A stretch of DNA of 64,000 nt from Archangium sp. (GTDB taxonomy: Bacteria > Myxococcota > Myxococcia > Myxococcales > Myxococcaceae). The stretch is taken from NCBI GenBank assembly GCA_030695565.1, contig JAUYRZ010000111.1, positions 1 through 64,000 of the forward strand, given 5' to 3'. The number at the start of each line of letters is the position of its first letter. The stretch's first letter is position 1. Made by a program: the position numbers and the translations under genes. Positions 40,922 through 49,600 of this stretch are shown in pieces. The notes under the pieces were generated by a model that was given only the letters and a program-made list of their open reading frames with translations, was not told the origin of the DNA and did not search any database.

Positions 40922-41830
40922 ATGTTCCGACTCACCCTGCTGATCCTCGCCGGCAGCCTCCCCGGGTTCGCCGCCGAGCTCACCGATTCACCGCCGGTCG
41001 CGCCGCCCACTTCGAGCCGGTGTGCGCCTGCCATCGCCTGCGCAGCGCCGCTGCCCGCCTCCGAAGGCGTCACCGTGCTGGCGGGCTCCGATGGCCGCGA
41101 TGGTGATGGCCAGCTGGTGCACGCCGGCGAGATGTCCATCACCTACGATCTCGCCCAGAACGTGCAGTTCAACTTCGTGAGCAACACCCTGGTGCTGCCC
41201 GAGGCCACCCCGCTGCAAGCCAACGGCGTGCAGGCCGGGCTCAAGCTGTCCCTCATCGAAGAGAGCAGCTGGTGGCCCTCGAACGCCCTCTCGCTGCACC
41301 TCACCGTGCCCACCTGGGCCGGCGGCCAGAAGTGGGGCTTCGAAGGCTGGTGGTACTTCTCCAAGACGTTCGCCGCCGTGAAGGCCGCGCTGAACGTGAT
41401 GGTGGCCGTCTCCGATTTGATGGGCAGGCCTGCACCTCAGGGCCTCACCACGATGACCATCTCCACCGGCCTCCGGCATGGCGTGGGTCTCTTCGGTGAG
41501 GCGTGGGCGACCTGGGGTCAGACGCAAGCGCGGCCTCCCGGCGCGGGCCTGTTCGCCGGGGTGAGCCTGGCGCTGGGCGATGCGTTCGTGCTCGATGTCG
41601 GCGGTGAAGTCGCGGTGCACCCGAATGGGCCCGTGCTGACCGTCTTCGGTGGGCTGACCTGGAGCCCGCGGTGGCGCCCACCCGCGTCCGAGCGGCCTGA
41701 AGTGCCTTCGACCCATGTCGTCGCCGCAGACCTCACGCCTGGGTTCGAGCTGATTTCGCTGACGCCTGATCCAGCTGATCTTCCTCTGAAAACAGAGTCG
41801 CTCTTCCGCACGGCCTCTTGGTCCAGGTGA
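40922..41830 (+). CDS. putative outer-membrane/exported protein upstream of the che operon
   Basis: A 302-aa protein with signal MFRLTLLILAGSLPGFAAEL. It has early Cys residues (SSRCAPAIACAAP), then alternating strands (GEMSITYDLAQNVQFNFVSN, NGVQAGLKLSLIEESSWWPS, ALSLHLTVPTWAGGQKWGFE, GLTTMTISTGLRHGVGLFGE, VLDVGGEVAVHPNGPVLTVF), as in outer-membrane channel-like proteins. The last 60 residues are soluble. It ends 34 nt before cheA and may be co-transcribed; no family certain. Confidence 0.68.
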   Translation: MFRLTLLILAGSLPGFAAELTDSPPVAPPTSSRCAPAIACAAPLPASEGVTVLAGSDGRDGDGQLVHAGEMSITYDLAQNVQFNFVSNTLVLPEATPLQANGVQAGLKLSLIEESSWWPSNALSLHLTVPTWAGGQKWGFEGWWYFSKTFAAVKAALNVMVAVSDLMGRPAPQGLTTMTISTGLRHGVGLFGEAWATWGQTQARPPGAGLFAGVSLALGDAFVLDVGGEVAVHPNGPVLTVFGGLTWSPRWRPPASERPEVPSTHVVAADLTPGFELISLTPDPADLPLKTESLFRTASWSR

Positions 41831-41864
41831 TGCACACAAGGGCTCCACCTCACCTGGAGATTCC

Positions 41865-43949
41865 TTGAGCGTTCCCAACCCAACAGCACTGCTGGAGCAG
41901 CTCGCGTCACTGGTGCTCAGTGTCGACGCCGATGAAGCGGGCCTCGATTCACTGCTGCATGCGTTGACCGAGCTCTACGATGCACTCGAGCCCGTCGGCG
42001 GCCCGGCGCTCGACACCGCCAGCAAGGCGATCACCCATTTCAAAGAGCTGCGCGCCATCGCCCCTCGCGAGGTGCTCCAGCTGGTGAGCGCGGCCGCGGT
42101 CTCGTTGCAGCTGGAGCTCACGCCGTCGGCCAGCAACGCCGCAGCGAAGGCCGTCACCCGCGACCAGGACACGCTCGAGCTGGTGCGCGACTTTCTCCAG
42201 GAGTCGGGCGACGGCATCTCGGTGGCCGACGAGATCCTGCTCAACATCGAGTCGGCCGGAACCACCAGCGAGAAGGTCAACGCGCTGTTCCGCGTCTTCC
42301 ACAGCATCAAGGGGGTGGCTGGTTTTCTCGAGCTGACCGAGATCGTCGCGCTCGCGCACTCCACCGAGTCGTTGATGAACGAGGTGCGCGATGGCCGCTG
42401 CTCGCTCACCGGCGACGCGCTGGAGCTGGTCTTCAAGGCGACCACCATGCTCCGCGCGATGTTGGATGATCTCAAGCGCGCCTGCGAGGCGGGAGTGGAG
42501 CTCGGCTCGCACCCCGACTGCGAGAGCCTGGTCACCCGGCTCAACGAGTTCCTCGCCGGCCTTCCGCCCGAAGGTGAACCTGCAGCCGTCGTTGCCCCTG
42601 TCGTGGTGGTGGCTCCGGTGCCCAGCGGCGCGCCCCTGGTGGCGGCCATCGCCGCGCCGCGTGCGTCCGCGCCCGAGCCCGAGCCTCAGTTCGAGAAGCT
42701 GGAGTCGGCCGCTCCCAGCCCCAGCGCGCCGCGCCCCGCGGGAAAGATGCGCGAGACCGTGAAGGTCGACCTCGAGCGCGTCGACAGCATGGTGGAGATG
42801 ATCGGCGAGTTGATCATCGTCGAGTCGATGCTCAAGCACTCGCGTGAGCCCGGCAGCACCTCGGTCACCATGCGCAACACGCTGGGCCAGCTGGGGAAGA
42901 TCTCCCGCGACCTGCAGAACGCCGCGATGCGCATGCGCACCGTGCCGGTGAACAACGCCTTCCAGAAGATGGCCCGCTTGACCCGCGAGGTCGGCCGCAA
43001 GGCGGGCAAAGAAGTGGTGCTGGTCACCCAGGGCGAAGGCACCGAGATGGATCGCGCCATGGTGGAGCGCCTCGAAGATCCGCTCGTGCACATGGTGCGC
43101 AACGCCGTCGACCACGGCATCGAGTCACCCGCCGAACGCCTCGCTGCCGGCAAGCAGCCGGGGGGCGTGCTCACCTTGACCGCCAGCCACCAGGGCGGGT
43201 CGATCGTCATCGAGCTCAAAGATGACGGGAAGGGTCTCGATCGTGATCGCATCTTGAAGAAGGGCATCGAGCGCGGGCTGGTCTCGAACCCCGAAGCGCT
43301 CACCGAGCAGGAGATCTTCCAGCTCATCTTCGCGCCGGGCTTCTCCACCGCCCCCAAGGTGACCGATCTGTCGGGCCGCGGCGTGGGCATGGACGTGGTC
43401 AAACGCAACGTCGAAGCGATGCGCGGCCGGGTGTTCATCGAGTCTCGGCCGGGTGCGGGCAGCACCTTCCGGCTGGTGCTCCCGCTCACCCTGGCCATCA
43501 TCGACGGCATGCTCGTGACCGTCGGTCGGGAGCGTTACCTGGTGCCCAGCCTCTCCATCGTCGAGGCGCTGCAGCCCACCGCCGCGATGCTCATGACGAT
43601 CGGCGAGCGTGACGAGCTGCTCTCGGTGCGCGGGCAGGTGCTCCCGATGCTTCGCCTCTCCTCGTTGCTCGGCGTCGCAGGCGCCCGCAAGGATCCCACC
43701 ACCGCCCTGGTGGTGGTGGTGGAGAGCATGGGCAAGCGGGTGGGCCTGTTGGTCGACGAAGTGCTCGCCCAGCAGCAGGTGGTGATCAAGGCGCTCGGCC
43801 AGGGCGTGGGCAAGGCCGAGTTCTACTCGGGCGCCGCCATCCTCTCCGACGGCAACGTCGGCCTCATTCTCAACATCGACAAGCTGTGTGGACTCATCTC
43901 TTACAAACACCGCGCCGCGACGGGCGCGCAGCACGAGGCACGACCCTGA
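41865..43949 (+). CDS. cheA: chemotaxis histidine kinase CheA
   Basis: A 694-aa kinase starting at TTG 41865, preceded by GGAG. The order is: an N-terminal helical extension (1-95), Hpt/P1 with the phospho-acceptor His146 in RVFHSIKGVAGF, a Pro/Ala-rich linker (about 230-295), P3 dimerisation (VDLERVDSMVEMIGELIIVE), P4 ATPase with N box MVRNAVDHGIESPAERLAAG, G boxes DDGKGLDRDRI and GRGVGMDVVKRNVEAMRGRV, and a P5 CheW-like end. No P2 (CheY-docking) domain fits between P1 and P3. It phosphorylates the CheY and CheB encoded downstream. Confidence 0.95.
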   Translation: MSVPNPTALLEQLASLVLSVDADEAGLDSLLHALTELYDALEPVGGPALDTASKAITHFKELRAIAPREVLQLVSAAAVSLQLELTPSASNAAAKAVTRDQDTLELVRDFLQESGDGISVADEILLNIESAGTTSEKVNALFRVFHSIKGVAGFLELTEIVALAHSTESLMNEVRDGRCSLTGDALELVFKATTMLRAMLDDLKRACEAGVELGSHPDCESLVTRLNEFLAGLPPEGEPAAVVAPVVVVAPVPSGAPLVAAIAAPRASAPEPEPQFEKLESAAPSPSAPRPAGKMRETVKVDLERVDSMVEMIGELIIVESMLKHSREPGSTSVTMRNTLGQLGKISRDLQNAAMRMRTVPVNNAFQKMARLTREVGRKAGKEVVLVTQGEGTEMDRAMVERLEDPLVHMVRNAVDHGIESPAERLAAGKQPGGVLTLTASHQGGSIVIELKDDGKGLDRDRILKKGIERGLVSNPEALTEQEIFQLIFAPGFSTAPKVTDLSGRGVGMDVVKRNVEAMRGRVFIESRPGAGSTFRLVLPLTLAIIDGMLVTVGRERYLVPSLSIVEALQPTAAMLMTIGERDELLSVRGQVLPMLRLSSLLGVAGARKDPTTALVVVVESMGKRVGLLVDEVLAQQQVVIKALGQGVGKAEFYSGAAILSDGNVGLILNIDKLCGLISYKHRAATGAQHEARP

Positions 43950-44452
43950 TGAACGCCATCACTCACAGCACCACTGAAACCACGCGCGGCACGGCGCTCG
44001 CCGGCAAGTACATGACCTTCCGCGTCGGAGGTGAAGAGTACGGCGTGGAGATCCTCAAGGTTCGCGAGCTGATCGGCTTGCTCGAGATCACCCGGGTTCC
44101 GCATGCGCCTCACGGGGTGCGCGGCGTGGTGAACCTGCGCGGGAAGATCATCCCCGTGGTCGATCTGAGAACCCACCTGGGCATCAGCAATGACAACGCG
44201 GCCGCCCGGCCGGTGATCATCGTGGCCCAGCTGCAGACGGCCTCGGGGCCAGTCACCACCGGCGTGGTGGTCGACCAGGTGCTCGAGGTGCGCAACATCG
44301 CCGCCGCGCACATCGAACCACCGCCCAGCTTCGGGCGGGAAGATGAAGCGACGCGCTTCATCCTGGGCATCGCCAAGACTGACAAACGAGTCGTGCTGCT
44401 GATCGATCTCGATCTCGTGCTCGCAGAAACCAATCTTTCACTTGTCGCTTGA
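43949..44452 (+). CDS. cheW: chemotaxis coupling protein CheW
   Basis: ATG 43949 overlaps the cheA stop by one base (TGATG) and gives 167 aa. A single CheW domain fills it: YMTFRVGGEEYGVEILKVRE, ITRVPHAPHGVRGVVNLRGK, IIPVVDLRTHLG and VVDQVLEVRNIAAAHIEPPP. The conserved NLRG and VxxVxEV-type segments are present. It couples CheA to the MCP encoded next. Confidence 0.95.
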   Translation: MNAITHSTTETTRGTALAGKYMTFRVGGEEYGVEILKVRELIGLLEITRVPHAPHGVRGVVNLRGKIIPVVDLRTHLGISNDNAAARPVIIVAQLQTASGPVTTGVVVDQVLEVRNIAAAHIEPPPSFGREDEATRFILGIAKTDKRVVLLIDLDLVLAETNLSLVA

Positions 44453-44464
44453 GGAACTGACCAC

Positions 44465-46429
44465 ATGTTCGAATCGATGAAGCTCGGAACGAAGATCGCT
44501 GCCGGGTACGCGGGCGTGTTGCTGATCACGGCGCTGGTCACGGCCTTCAGTCTCTACGAGGTGACTCTCGAGACGGCGGCCGCCCACGTGCTCGCCGAGG
44601 AGGTGGCGCCCCAGGTGAGAATCGGCAACCAGCTCGAGCGCAACGCCCTCTACGCGATGAGGTCGATGAAGGTCTACGAACTCACCAGGGACGTCAGCTT
44701 CTACAATCAGGGCGCCGAGTATCTGAAGGTCGTCGACCAGGAGCTCGAGGCAGCACGTGAGCACCTGAAGAAGAACCCCGGGCTTACCGCCTTCGCGGCT
44801 TCGGTCGAGACGCTGGCCGCTCGAGCGAGCGACTTCCGTGACTGGAGCGCGAAGACGAAGGTGGCCACCGAGGATCTGCTGCGGGGCCGCGACGGCATGG
44901 GCCAGTCGGGGGCCCGATTCGTCGAGAGCATCAGCGCCTACGAGCGCCTCAGGCCGAACGACTTGCGCATTCACAAGGTGCTCGCCCAGGGCACGAATGC
45001 CCGGCTGCTCGCCTGGAAGGCCCAGGCGGCCAGCAAGCCGCGCGAGATGGACGGAGCGCTGGCACAGCTCACGGCGCTCGAGCCTCAAATCGACAGCCTG
45101 CGCACCGCTCAGTTCAACCCCGAGGTGCTCAGCCAGCTCGAGGCCGTTCGCGCCGCCGCCAAAGACTACGCCTCGAAGGTCCGTGACGTGCAGACGGCCT
45201 GGCTGGTGTCTGACGACGTCAGCGCGGCCCGGGTCAAGGCCGGGATCCTCATGCAGGAAGGCTCCAAGGCCGTGGCCACCGCGGGCATCGAGACGACCAT
45301 CAAGAGCTCCGTCGAGATCGCGTCTTCGCTCTCGAGCGTGCGCATGGTCGTGAGCGTGGGGCTGCTGCTGGCCATCTTGCTGGGCATCGGCATGGCGGTG
45401 GTGGTCACCCGGGCCATCACCGTTCCGGTCAACCGCATCATCTCGGGCCTCTCGGGTGCGGGTGAGCAGGTCGCTTCGGCCTCCAGTCAGGTGTCGAGCT
45501 CGAGCCAGCAGCTGGCCAACGGCGCCAGCCAGCAGGCGAGCAACCTCGAAGAAGTCTCCAGCTCGCTCGAAGAGGTCACCTCGATGACCCGGCAGAACGC
45601 CGACAACGCCCGCAAGGCGAACGGCTCGGCCAAGCTGGCTGCCGAAGCGGCGAACCGGGGCGCGAGCAGCATGGCCCGCATGAGCGAGGCGATGCAGAAG
45701 ATCCGCGGCTCGGCCACCGAGACCGCGAAGATCGTCAAGACCATCGATGAGATCGCCTTCCAGACCAACCTGCTGGCGCTCAACGCGGCCGTCGAAGCAG
45801 CGCGTGCCGGTGAAGCAGGCAAGGGCTTCGCGGTCGTCGCCGACGAAGTGCGCAACCTCGCCCAGCGCAGCGCTGAGGCGGCGAAGACCACCGCGGCGTT
45901 GATCGAAGAATCGCAGCGCAACGCAGAAGGCGGCGCGGCCATCAGCGAGCAGGTCAACGGCATCCTCCGGGAGATCGTCTCGGGCGCCGCCGAGGTCACC
46001 GCGTTGGTCGCCGACGTGGCCACCGCCAGCGAGCAGCAGACCTCTGGCGTCACGCAGATCAACACCGCGGTCGGCCAGATGGATCGCATCACCCAGTCGA
46101 ACGCCGCCAACGCCGAAGAGTCGGCCTCTGCCAGTGAAGAGCTCTCGGCCCAGGCCATCGAGCTCAACGAGATGGTGGAGCAGCTCGGCCGCCTGGTGAA
46201 CGGTGCGAACGCCGTCACCGCCCGGCAGCCGGCCGCTCGCAAGGCCGCGCCGAAGAATGCCCCGCAGGCCCGGGCCAGCGCTCCCCGGGGTCCGATGCCC
46301 AGGGCGGCTCCGTCTGCCCCGCGCCGCCAGGCCTCTCCTCCGCCCCCGCCTCCGGGCTTCGAGCACCTGCCGTCGGTCGACCCCAAAGAGCTCATCCCCC
46401 TCGATGACAGTGAGCTGAAGAGCTTCTGA
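44465..46429 (+). CDS. methyl-accepting chemotaxis protein
   Basis: A 654-aa receptor with TM1 near residues 9-30 ([20 protein letters not shown]), a helical periplasmic domain (about 31-288) of four-helix-bundle type, and TM2 near 293-318 ([20 protein letters not shown]). The membrane exit leads almost directly into the methylation helices; only a short HAMP-like stub ([13 protein letters not shown]) is visible. The hairpin tip is canonical: [20 protein letters not shown] and [21 protein letters not shown] roughly 60-aa Pro/Ala/Arg-rich tail ends in an acidic [16 protein letters not shown], not the NWETF-type pentapeptide. Confidence 0.94.
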   Translation: MFESMKLGTKIAAGYAGVLLITALVTAFSLYEVTLETAAAHVLAEEVAPQVRIGNQLERNALYAMRSMKVYELTRDVSFYNQGAEYLKVVDQELEAAREHLKKNPGLTAFAASVETLAARASDFRDWSAKTKVATEDLLRGRDGMGQSGARFVESISAYERLRPNDLRIHKVLAQGTNARLLAWKAQAASKPREMDGALAQLTALEPQIDSLRTAQFNPEVLSQLEAVRAAAKDYASKVRDVQTAWLVSDDVSAARVKAGILMQEGSKAVATAGIETTIKSSVEIASSLSSVRMVVSVGLLLAILLGIGMAVVVTRAITVPVNRIISGLSGAGEQVASASSQVSSSSQQLANGASQQASNLEEVSSSLEEVTSMTRQNADNARKANGSAKLAAEAANRGASSMARMSEAMQKIRGSATETAKIVKTIDEIAFQTNLLALNAAVEAARAGEAGKGFAVVADEVRNLAQRSAEAAKTTAALIEESQRNAEGGAAISEQVNGILREIVSGAAEVTALVADVATASEQQTSGVTQINTAVGQMDRITQSNAANAEESASASEELSAQAIELNEMVEQLGRLVNGANAVTARQPAARKAAPKNAPQARASAPRGPMPRAAPSAPRRQASPPPPPPGFEHLPSVDPKELIPLDDSELKSF

Positions 46430-46433
46430 ACCC

Positions 46434-47252
46434 ATGCGACCGAATGACTTTCGCGCCTTCTGCGACCTCGCCTACGAACAAGCCGGCATCAAGCTGGGCG
46501 AGGAGAAGCTGGCGCTGGTCTCGGCGCGGGTGGGCAAACGGCTGCGTGCCCTGAACCTCGCCACCGAAGCGGCGTACCTCGAGGTGCTCAAGGCCGACGA
46601 TGGCAAGGAGATGATCGAGTTCCTCGACGTCATCTCCACCAACTTCACTTCGTTCTACCGCGAGCCGGCTCACTTCGATCGGCTGAAAGAAGACCTGGGC
46701 CGCCTGATGGATCGCGGGCAGACCACGTTCACCGTGTGGTGCGCGGCGGCCTCCAGCGGTGAAGAGCCGTACACCATCGCGCTCGTGCTCGACGAGCTCT
46801 TCGCCGGCAAACGCATCGAGTGGCGGGTGTTGTGCACCGACATCAGCACCAAGGTGTTGGCGATGGCGAAGCTCGGCAGGTACCGCGGGGCGCAGGTGAA
46901 GGCGGTCAGCCGCGACGCCCTGGCCCGCCACTTCGTGAAGGTGTCCGATGGCACGAGCGCAGACGAGGCGATCTACGAGGTGCGCCGCGAGTTGAAGCAG
47001 CACCTCACCTTCGCCCGCTTGAACCTGGCCCGCCCTCCGTTCCCCATGCGGGGGCCGTTCGACGCGGTGTTGTGCCGCAACGTGATGATCTACTTCGACG
47101 CTCCGATTCGTCAGGGCGTGGCCACCCAGATGGAGCGCCTGGTGCGCCCCGGTGGGCTGGTGTTCGTCGGCCACGCCGAGACGCTCAGCGGGTTGAACAC
47201 CGCCCTGCAGGTGGTGGCGCCGTCGGTCTACCGAAGGCCGGGCGCTGCATGA
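46434..47252 (+). CDS. cheR: chemoreceptor glutamate methyltransferase CheR
   Basis: A 272-aa enzyme starting 5 nt after the MCP. The N-terminal helical domain (DFRAFCDLAYEQAGIKLGEE) precedes a SAM-binding fold with TVWCAAASSGEEPYTIALVL (usual form S/AGCSTGEEPY), RVLCTDISTKVLAMAKLGRY and DAVLCRNVMIYFD. It methylates Glu on the MCP methylation helices using SAM. The Cys/Ser pattern of the SAM loop is slightly different from the enterobacterial enzyme but all expected parts are present. Confidence 0.94.
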   Translation: MRPNDFRAFCDLAYEQAGIKLGEEKLALVSARVGKRLRALNLATEAAYLEVLKADDGKEMIEFLDVISTNFTSFYREPAHFDRLKEDLGRLMDRGQTTFTVWCAAASSGEEPYTIALVLDELFAGKRIEWRVLCTDISTKVLAMAKLGRYRGAQVKAVSRDALARHFVKVSDGTSADEAIYEVRRELKQHLTFARLNLARPPFPMRGPFDAVLCRNVMIYFDAPIRQGVATQMERLVRPGGLVFVGHAETLSGLNTALQVVAPSVYRRPGAA

Positions 47253-47725
47253 AGCTCACCGTCGACATCGCAGACATGCAGGTGACCGCCGAACCCGACG
47301 CGGTGCTGGTCACCTACGCGCTGGGTTCGTGCATCGCGGTGATGCTCCACGACCCCGTGCGGAAGGCCATCGGAATGATCCACTACATGCTGCCGCAATC
47401 GAGCACCGCGCTCGAGAAGGCGAAGACGAAGCCCTACATGTTCGCCGACACCGGCATCCCGCTGCTCTTTCACGCCATGTACGACCTGGGCTGTCAGAAG
47501 AAGAACATCATCGTGAAAGCCGCCGGGGGCGCCGCCATCACCTCGGCCACCGACGTCTTCGAGATCGGCAAACGCAACCACCTCATGATGCGCAAGCTGC
47601 TGTGGAAGTCGGCCGTGCCCATCGCCGCGGAAGACGTGGGCGGCACCACCTTCCGCACCGCGCACCTGTTCAACGACACCGGGCGCATCACCATCAAGAC
47701 TGCCACCAGCGAGCACGAGCTATGA
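47249..47725 (+). CDS. cheD: chemoreceptor glutamine deamidase CheD
   Basis: A 158-aa protein overlapping cheR by ATGA. The catalytic Cys-His pair is in VTYALGSCIAVMLHDPVRKA and IGMIHYMLP, as in CheD of Bacillus and Thermotoga. NIIVKAAGGAAITSATDVFE and IGKRNHLMMRKLLWK are the other conserved segments. It deamidates Gln to Glu on the receptor and often interacts with CheC/CheX-type phosphatases, one of which is encoded two genes downstream. Confidence 0.94.
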   Translation: MKLTVDIADMQVTAEPDAVLVTYALGSCIAVMLHDPVRKAIGMIHYMLPQSSTALEKAKTKPYMFADTGIPLLFHAMYDLGCQKKNIIVKAAGGAAITSATDVFEIGKRNHLMMRKLLWKSAVPIAAEDVGGTTFRTAHLFNDTGRITIKTATSEHEL

Positions 47726-48120
47726 GCTACTCCATTCTCGTCGTCGACGATTCTCCGGTCATCCGCAAGATGATGAAGCGCTCCTTGAGCCTGTCGAAGC
47801 TCGAGTTGGGCACCGTGTACGAAGCCTGCAACGGCCAGGAAGCGCTGGTGGTGCTGCGCCGCGAGTGGATCGACGTGGTGCTGGCCGACATTCACATGCC
47901 GGTGATGGGCGGCACCGAGCTCATCGAGGCGATGTCGAAAGATCCGGAGCTCTCGAAGATCCCCGTGGTGGTGGTCTCCGCCGAGCGGAACGCGCAAGCC
48001 ATCGCGCACCTGAAGACTTTGGGCATCTGCGCCCACCTCACCAAACCCTTCACGCCTGAGCAGGTGCTCCACGCAGTCGACGACGTGCTCGAGCAGGTCG
48101 CCCAACGGAGCGTCGCATGA
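47722..48120 (+). CDS. cheY: single-domain response regulator CheY
   Basis: A 132-aa receiver, coupled by ATGA to cheD. Acidic pocket DDSPVIRKMMKR, phosphorylation Asp in VVLADIHMPVMGG, switch Ser in VVVVSAERN, and Lys in LTKPFTPEQ are all present. As the only stand-alone receiver in the operon it should be the main output of the CheA, acting on a motility or other target not encoded here. Confidence 0.93.
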   Translation: MSYSILVVDDSPVIRKMMKRSLSLSKLELGTVYEACNGQEALVVLRREWIDVVLADIHMPVMGGTELIEAMSKDPELSKIPVVVVSAERNAQAIAHLKTLGICAHLTKPFTPEQVLHAVDDVLEQVAQRSVA

Positions 48121-48581
48121 GCCAGGTTCTCCTCGCCGGTCCCCTGGGTGAAGTGACGAAGAGCGTGCTGAGCGAAGCCGCCTTTCTGTTCTGTGACGAG
48201 CTGTCGGAGGGCGCTGCGCCCCTCGAGGCGCGGCTGGTGGAGGCCACCATCACCTTCGAAGGCGCCACCCCGGGGCGGATCACCTTGCGCCTGCCCTGGC
48301 ACGTGGCCTGCGAAGCGGCCGCCAACCTGCTGGGCGCAGAGCCCGGTGATGATGACGTCGAGGCGAACGCCCACGCGGCGGTGGGTGAGCTGCTCAACAT
48401 GATCTCCGGCTCTGCGCTGGAGCGCTGGTTCGGTTCGGGTTCGCAGTGGTCGCTGGGGTTGCCCTCGGTGAGCGAGCGCGAAGGCCGGCTGCCCTCGAGC
48501 GCACCCAGAGGTGAGCTGGTGGCCCTGGCGATCGACGACGCGCGCATCGAGCTCGAAGCATCGCTCGGGTCCGTCACATGA
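48117..48581 (+). CDS. CheX/CheC-like chemotaxis phosphatase
   Basis: A 154-aa protein coupled by ATGA. It contains the E-x2-N signature of CheC/CheX phosphatases in AVGELLNMISGSALERWFG, within an alpha/beta arrangement (EAAFLFCDELSEGAAPLEAR, GRITLRLPWHVACEAAANLL, VALAIDDARIELEASLG). A single motif favours CheX. It should accelerate CheY-P hydrolysis. The divergence from well-known CheX sequences is large, so the call rests on motif, size and context. Confidence 0.75.
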   Translation: MSQVLLAGPLGEVTKSVLSEAAFLFCDELSEGAAPLEARLVEATITFEGATPGRITLRLPWHVACEAAANLLGAEPGDDDVEANAHAAVGELLNMISGSALERWFGSGSQWSLGLPSVSEREGRLPSSAPRGELVALAIDDARIELEASLGSVT

Positions 48582-49600
48582 TCCGCGTGCTCATCGTCGA
48601 CGACTCGGCGGTGGTGCGACGCATGTCGAGCCAGATTCTCTCGGCCGAGCCCGACATCGAGGTGGTGGGCACGGCGCCCGACCCCTACGTGGCGCGCGAC
48701 CTCATCGTCACCCGCAAACCCGACGTGGTGACGCTCGACCTCGAGATGCCGCGCATGGATGGGTTGAGCTTCTTGCGCAAGCTGATGACCCATCACCCGG
48801 TGCCGGTGGTGATCGTGTCGACCCTGAGCCAGCGGGGCGGCAAGGTGGCCCTCGAGGCGATGGCCGCCGGCGCGGTCGAGGTGGTGTCCAAACCCAGCAA
48901 CGCGCACTCCCTCAAAGACATGGCCACTGACCTGGTGCAGGCGGTTCGTTCGGCGTGGCACGCGCGCAGCCGGGTGGGCAAACCGCAGCAGGCCCTCGAG
49001 CAGGTCGCGCACGTTCACCAGACGCTGGCCAACACCTCGAAGAACCTCATCGCCATCGGCGCTTCGACGGGTGGCACGGTGGCCATCGAATCGATCCTTC
49101 AGTCGTTGCCCGCGGAGACGCCGGGCATCGTGATGGTGCAGCACATGCCGGCGTTCTTCACCAGGTCGTTCGCGGACAGGCTCGGCACGCTGGGCCGGAT
49201 GCGGGTGCGGGAAGCGGTGGATGGTGACGTGGTCGAGCAGGGGCTCGCGTTGCTGGCGCCGGGTGACCGGCAGATGGTGGTGCGCGCGACGCCGCGGGGC
49301 TACGTGGTGACCGTTCTCGATGGGCCGCGCGTGTCGGGACATCGGCCGTCGGTCGACGTGTTGTTCCGCAGCGTGGCGCGCGCGGCGGGCAAGAATGCAC
49401 TCGGCGTGATCCTCACCGGCATGGGCGCAGATGGGGCGCAGGGCCTGGTGGAGATGCGCAAGGCGGGCGCCCACACCCTCGGCCAGGATGAAGCGAGCTC
49501 GGTGGTGTACGGCATGCCGAAAGTCGCCTTCGAGCTCGGCGCGGTGGAGCGGCAGGTCTCCCTCGCGCAGATGCCGCAGCGGATCCTGGCTGCGCTCTAA
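48578..49600 (+). CDS. cheB: chemotaxis methylesterase/response regulator CheB
   Basis: A 340-aa protein coupled by ATGA to the phosphatase. The receiver (1-120) has DDSAVVRRM, TLDLEMPRMDGLSFL and VVSKPSN. After a linker the methylesterase domain has the catalytic Ser in AIGASTGGTVAIESIL, His in VMVQHMPAFFTRSFADRL and Asp in ILTGMGADGAQGLVEM. It removes methyl groups from the MCP and closes the adaptation circuit with CheR and CheD. It ends in the hairpin repeat shared with the convergent gene. Confidence 0.95.
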   Translation: MIRVLIVDDSAVVRRMSSQILSAEPDIEVVGTAPDPYVARDLIVTRKPDVVTLDLEMPRMDGLSFLRKLMTHHPVPVVIVSTLSQRGGKVALEAMAAGAVEVVSKPSNAHSLKDMATDLVQAVRSAWHARSRVGKPQQALEQVAHVHQTLANTSKNLIAIGASTGGTVAIESILQSLPAETPGIVMVQHMPAFFTRSFADRLGTLGRMRVREAVDGDVVEQGLALLAPGDRQMVVRATPRGYVVTVLDGPRVSGHRPSVDVLFRSVARAAGKNALGVILTGMGADGAQGLVEMRKAGAHTLGQDEASSVVYGMPKVAFELGAVERQVSLAQMPQRILAAL

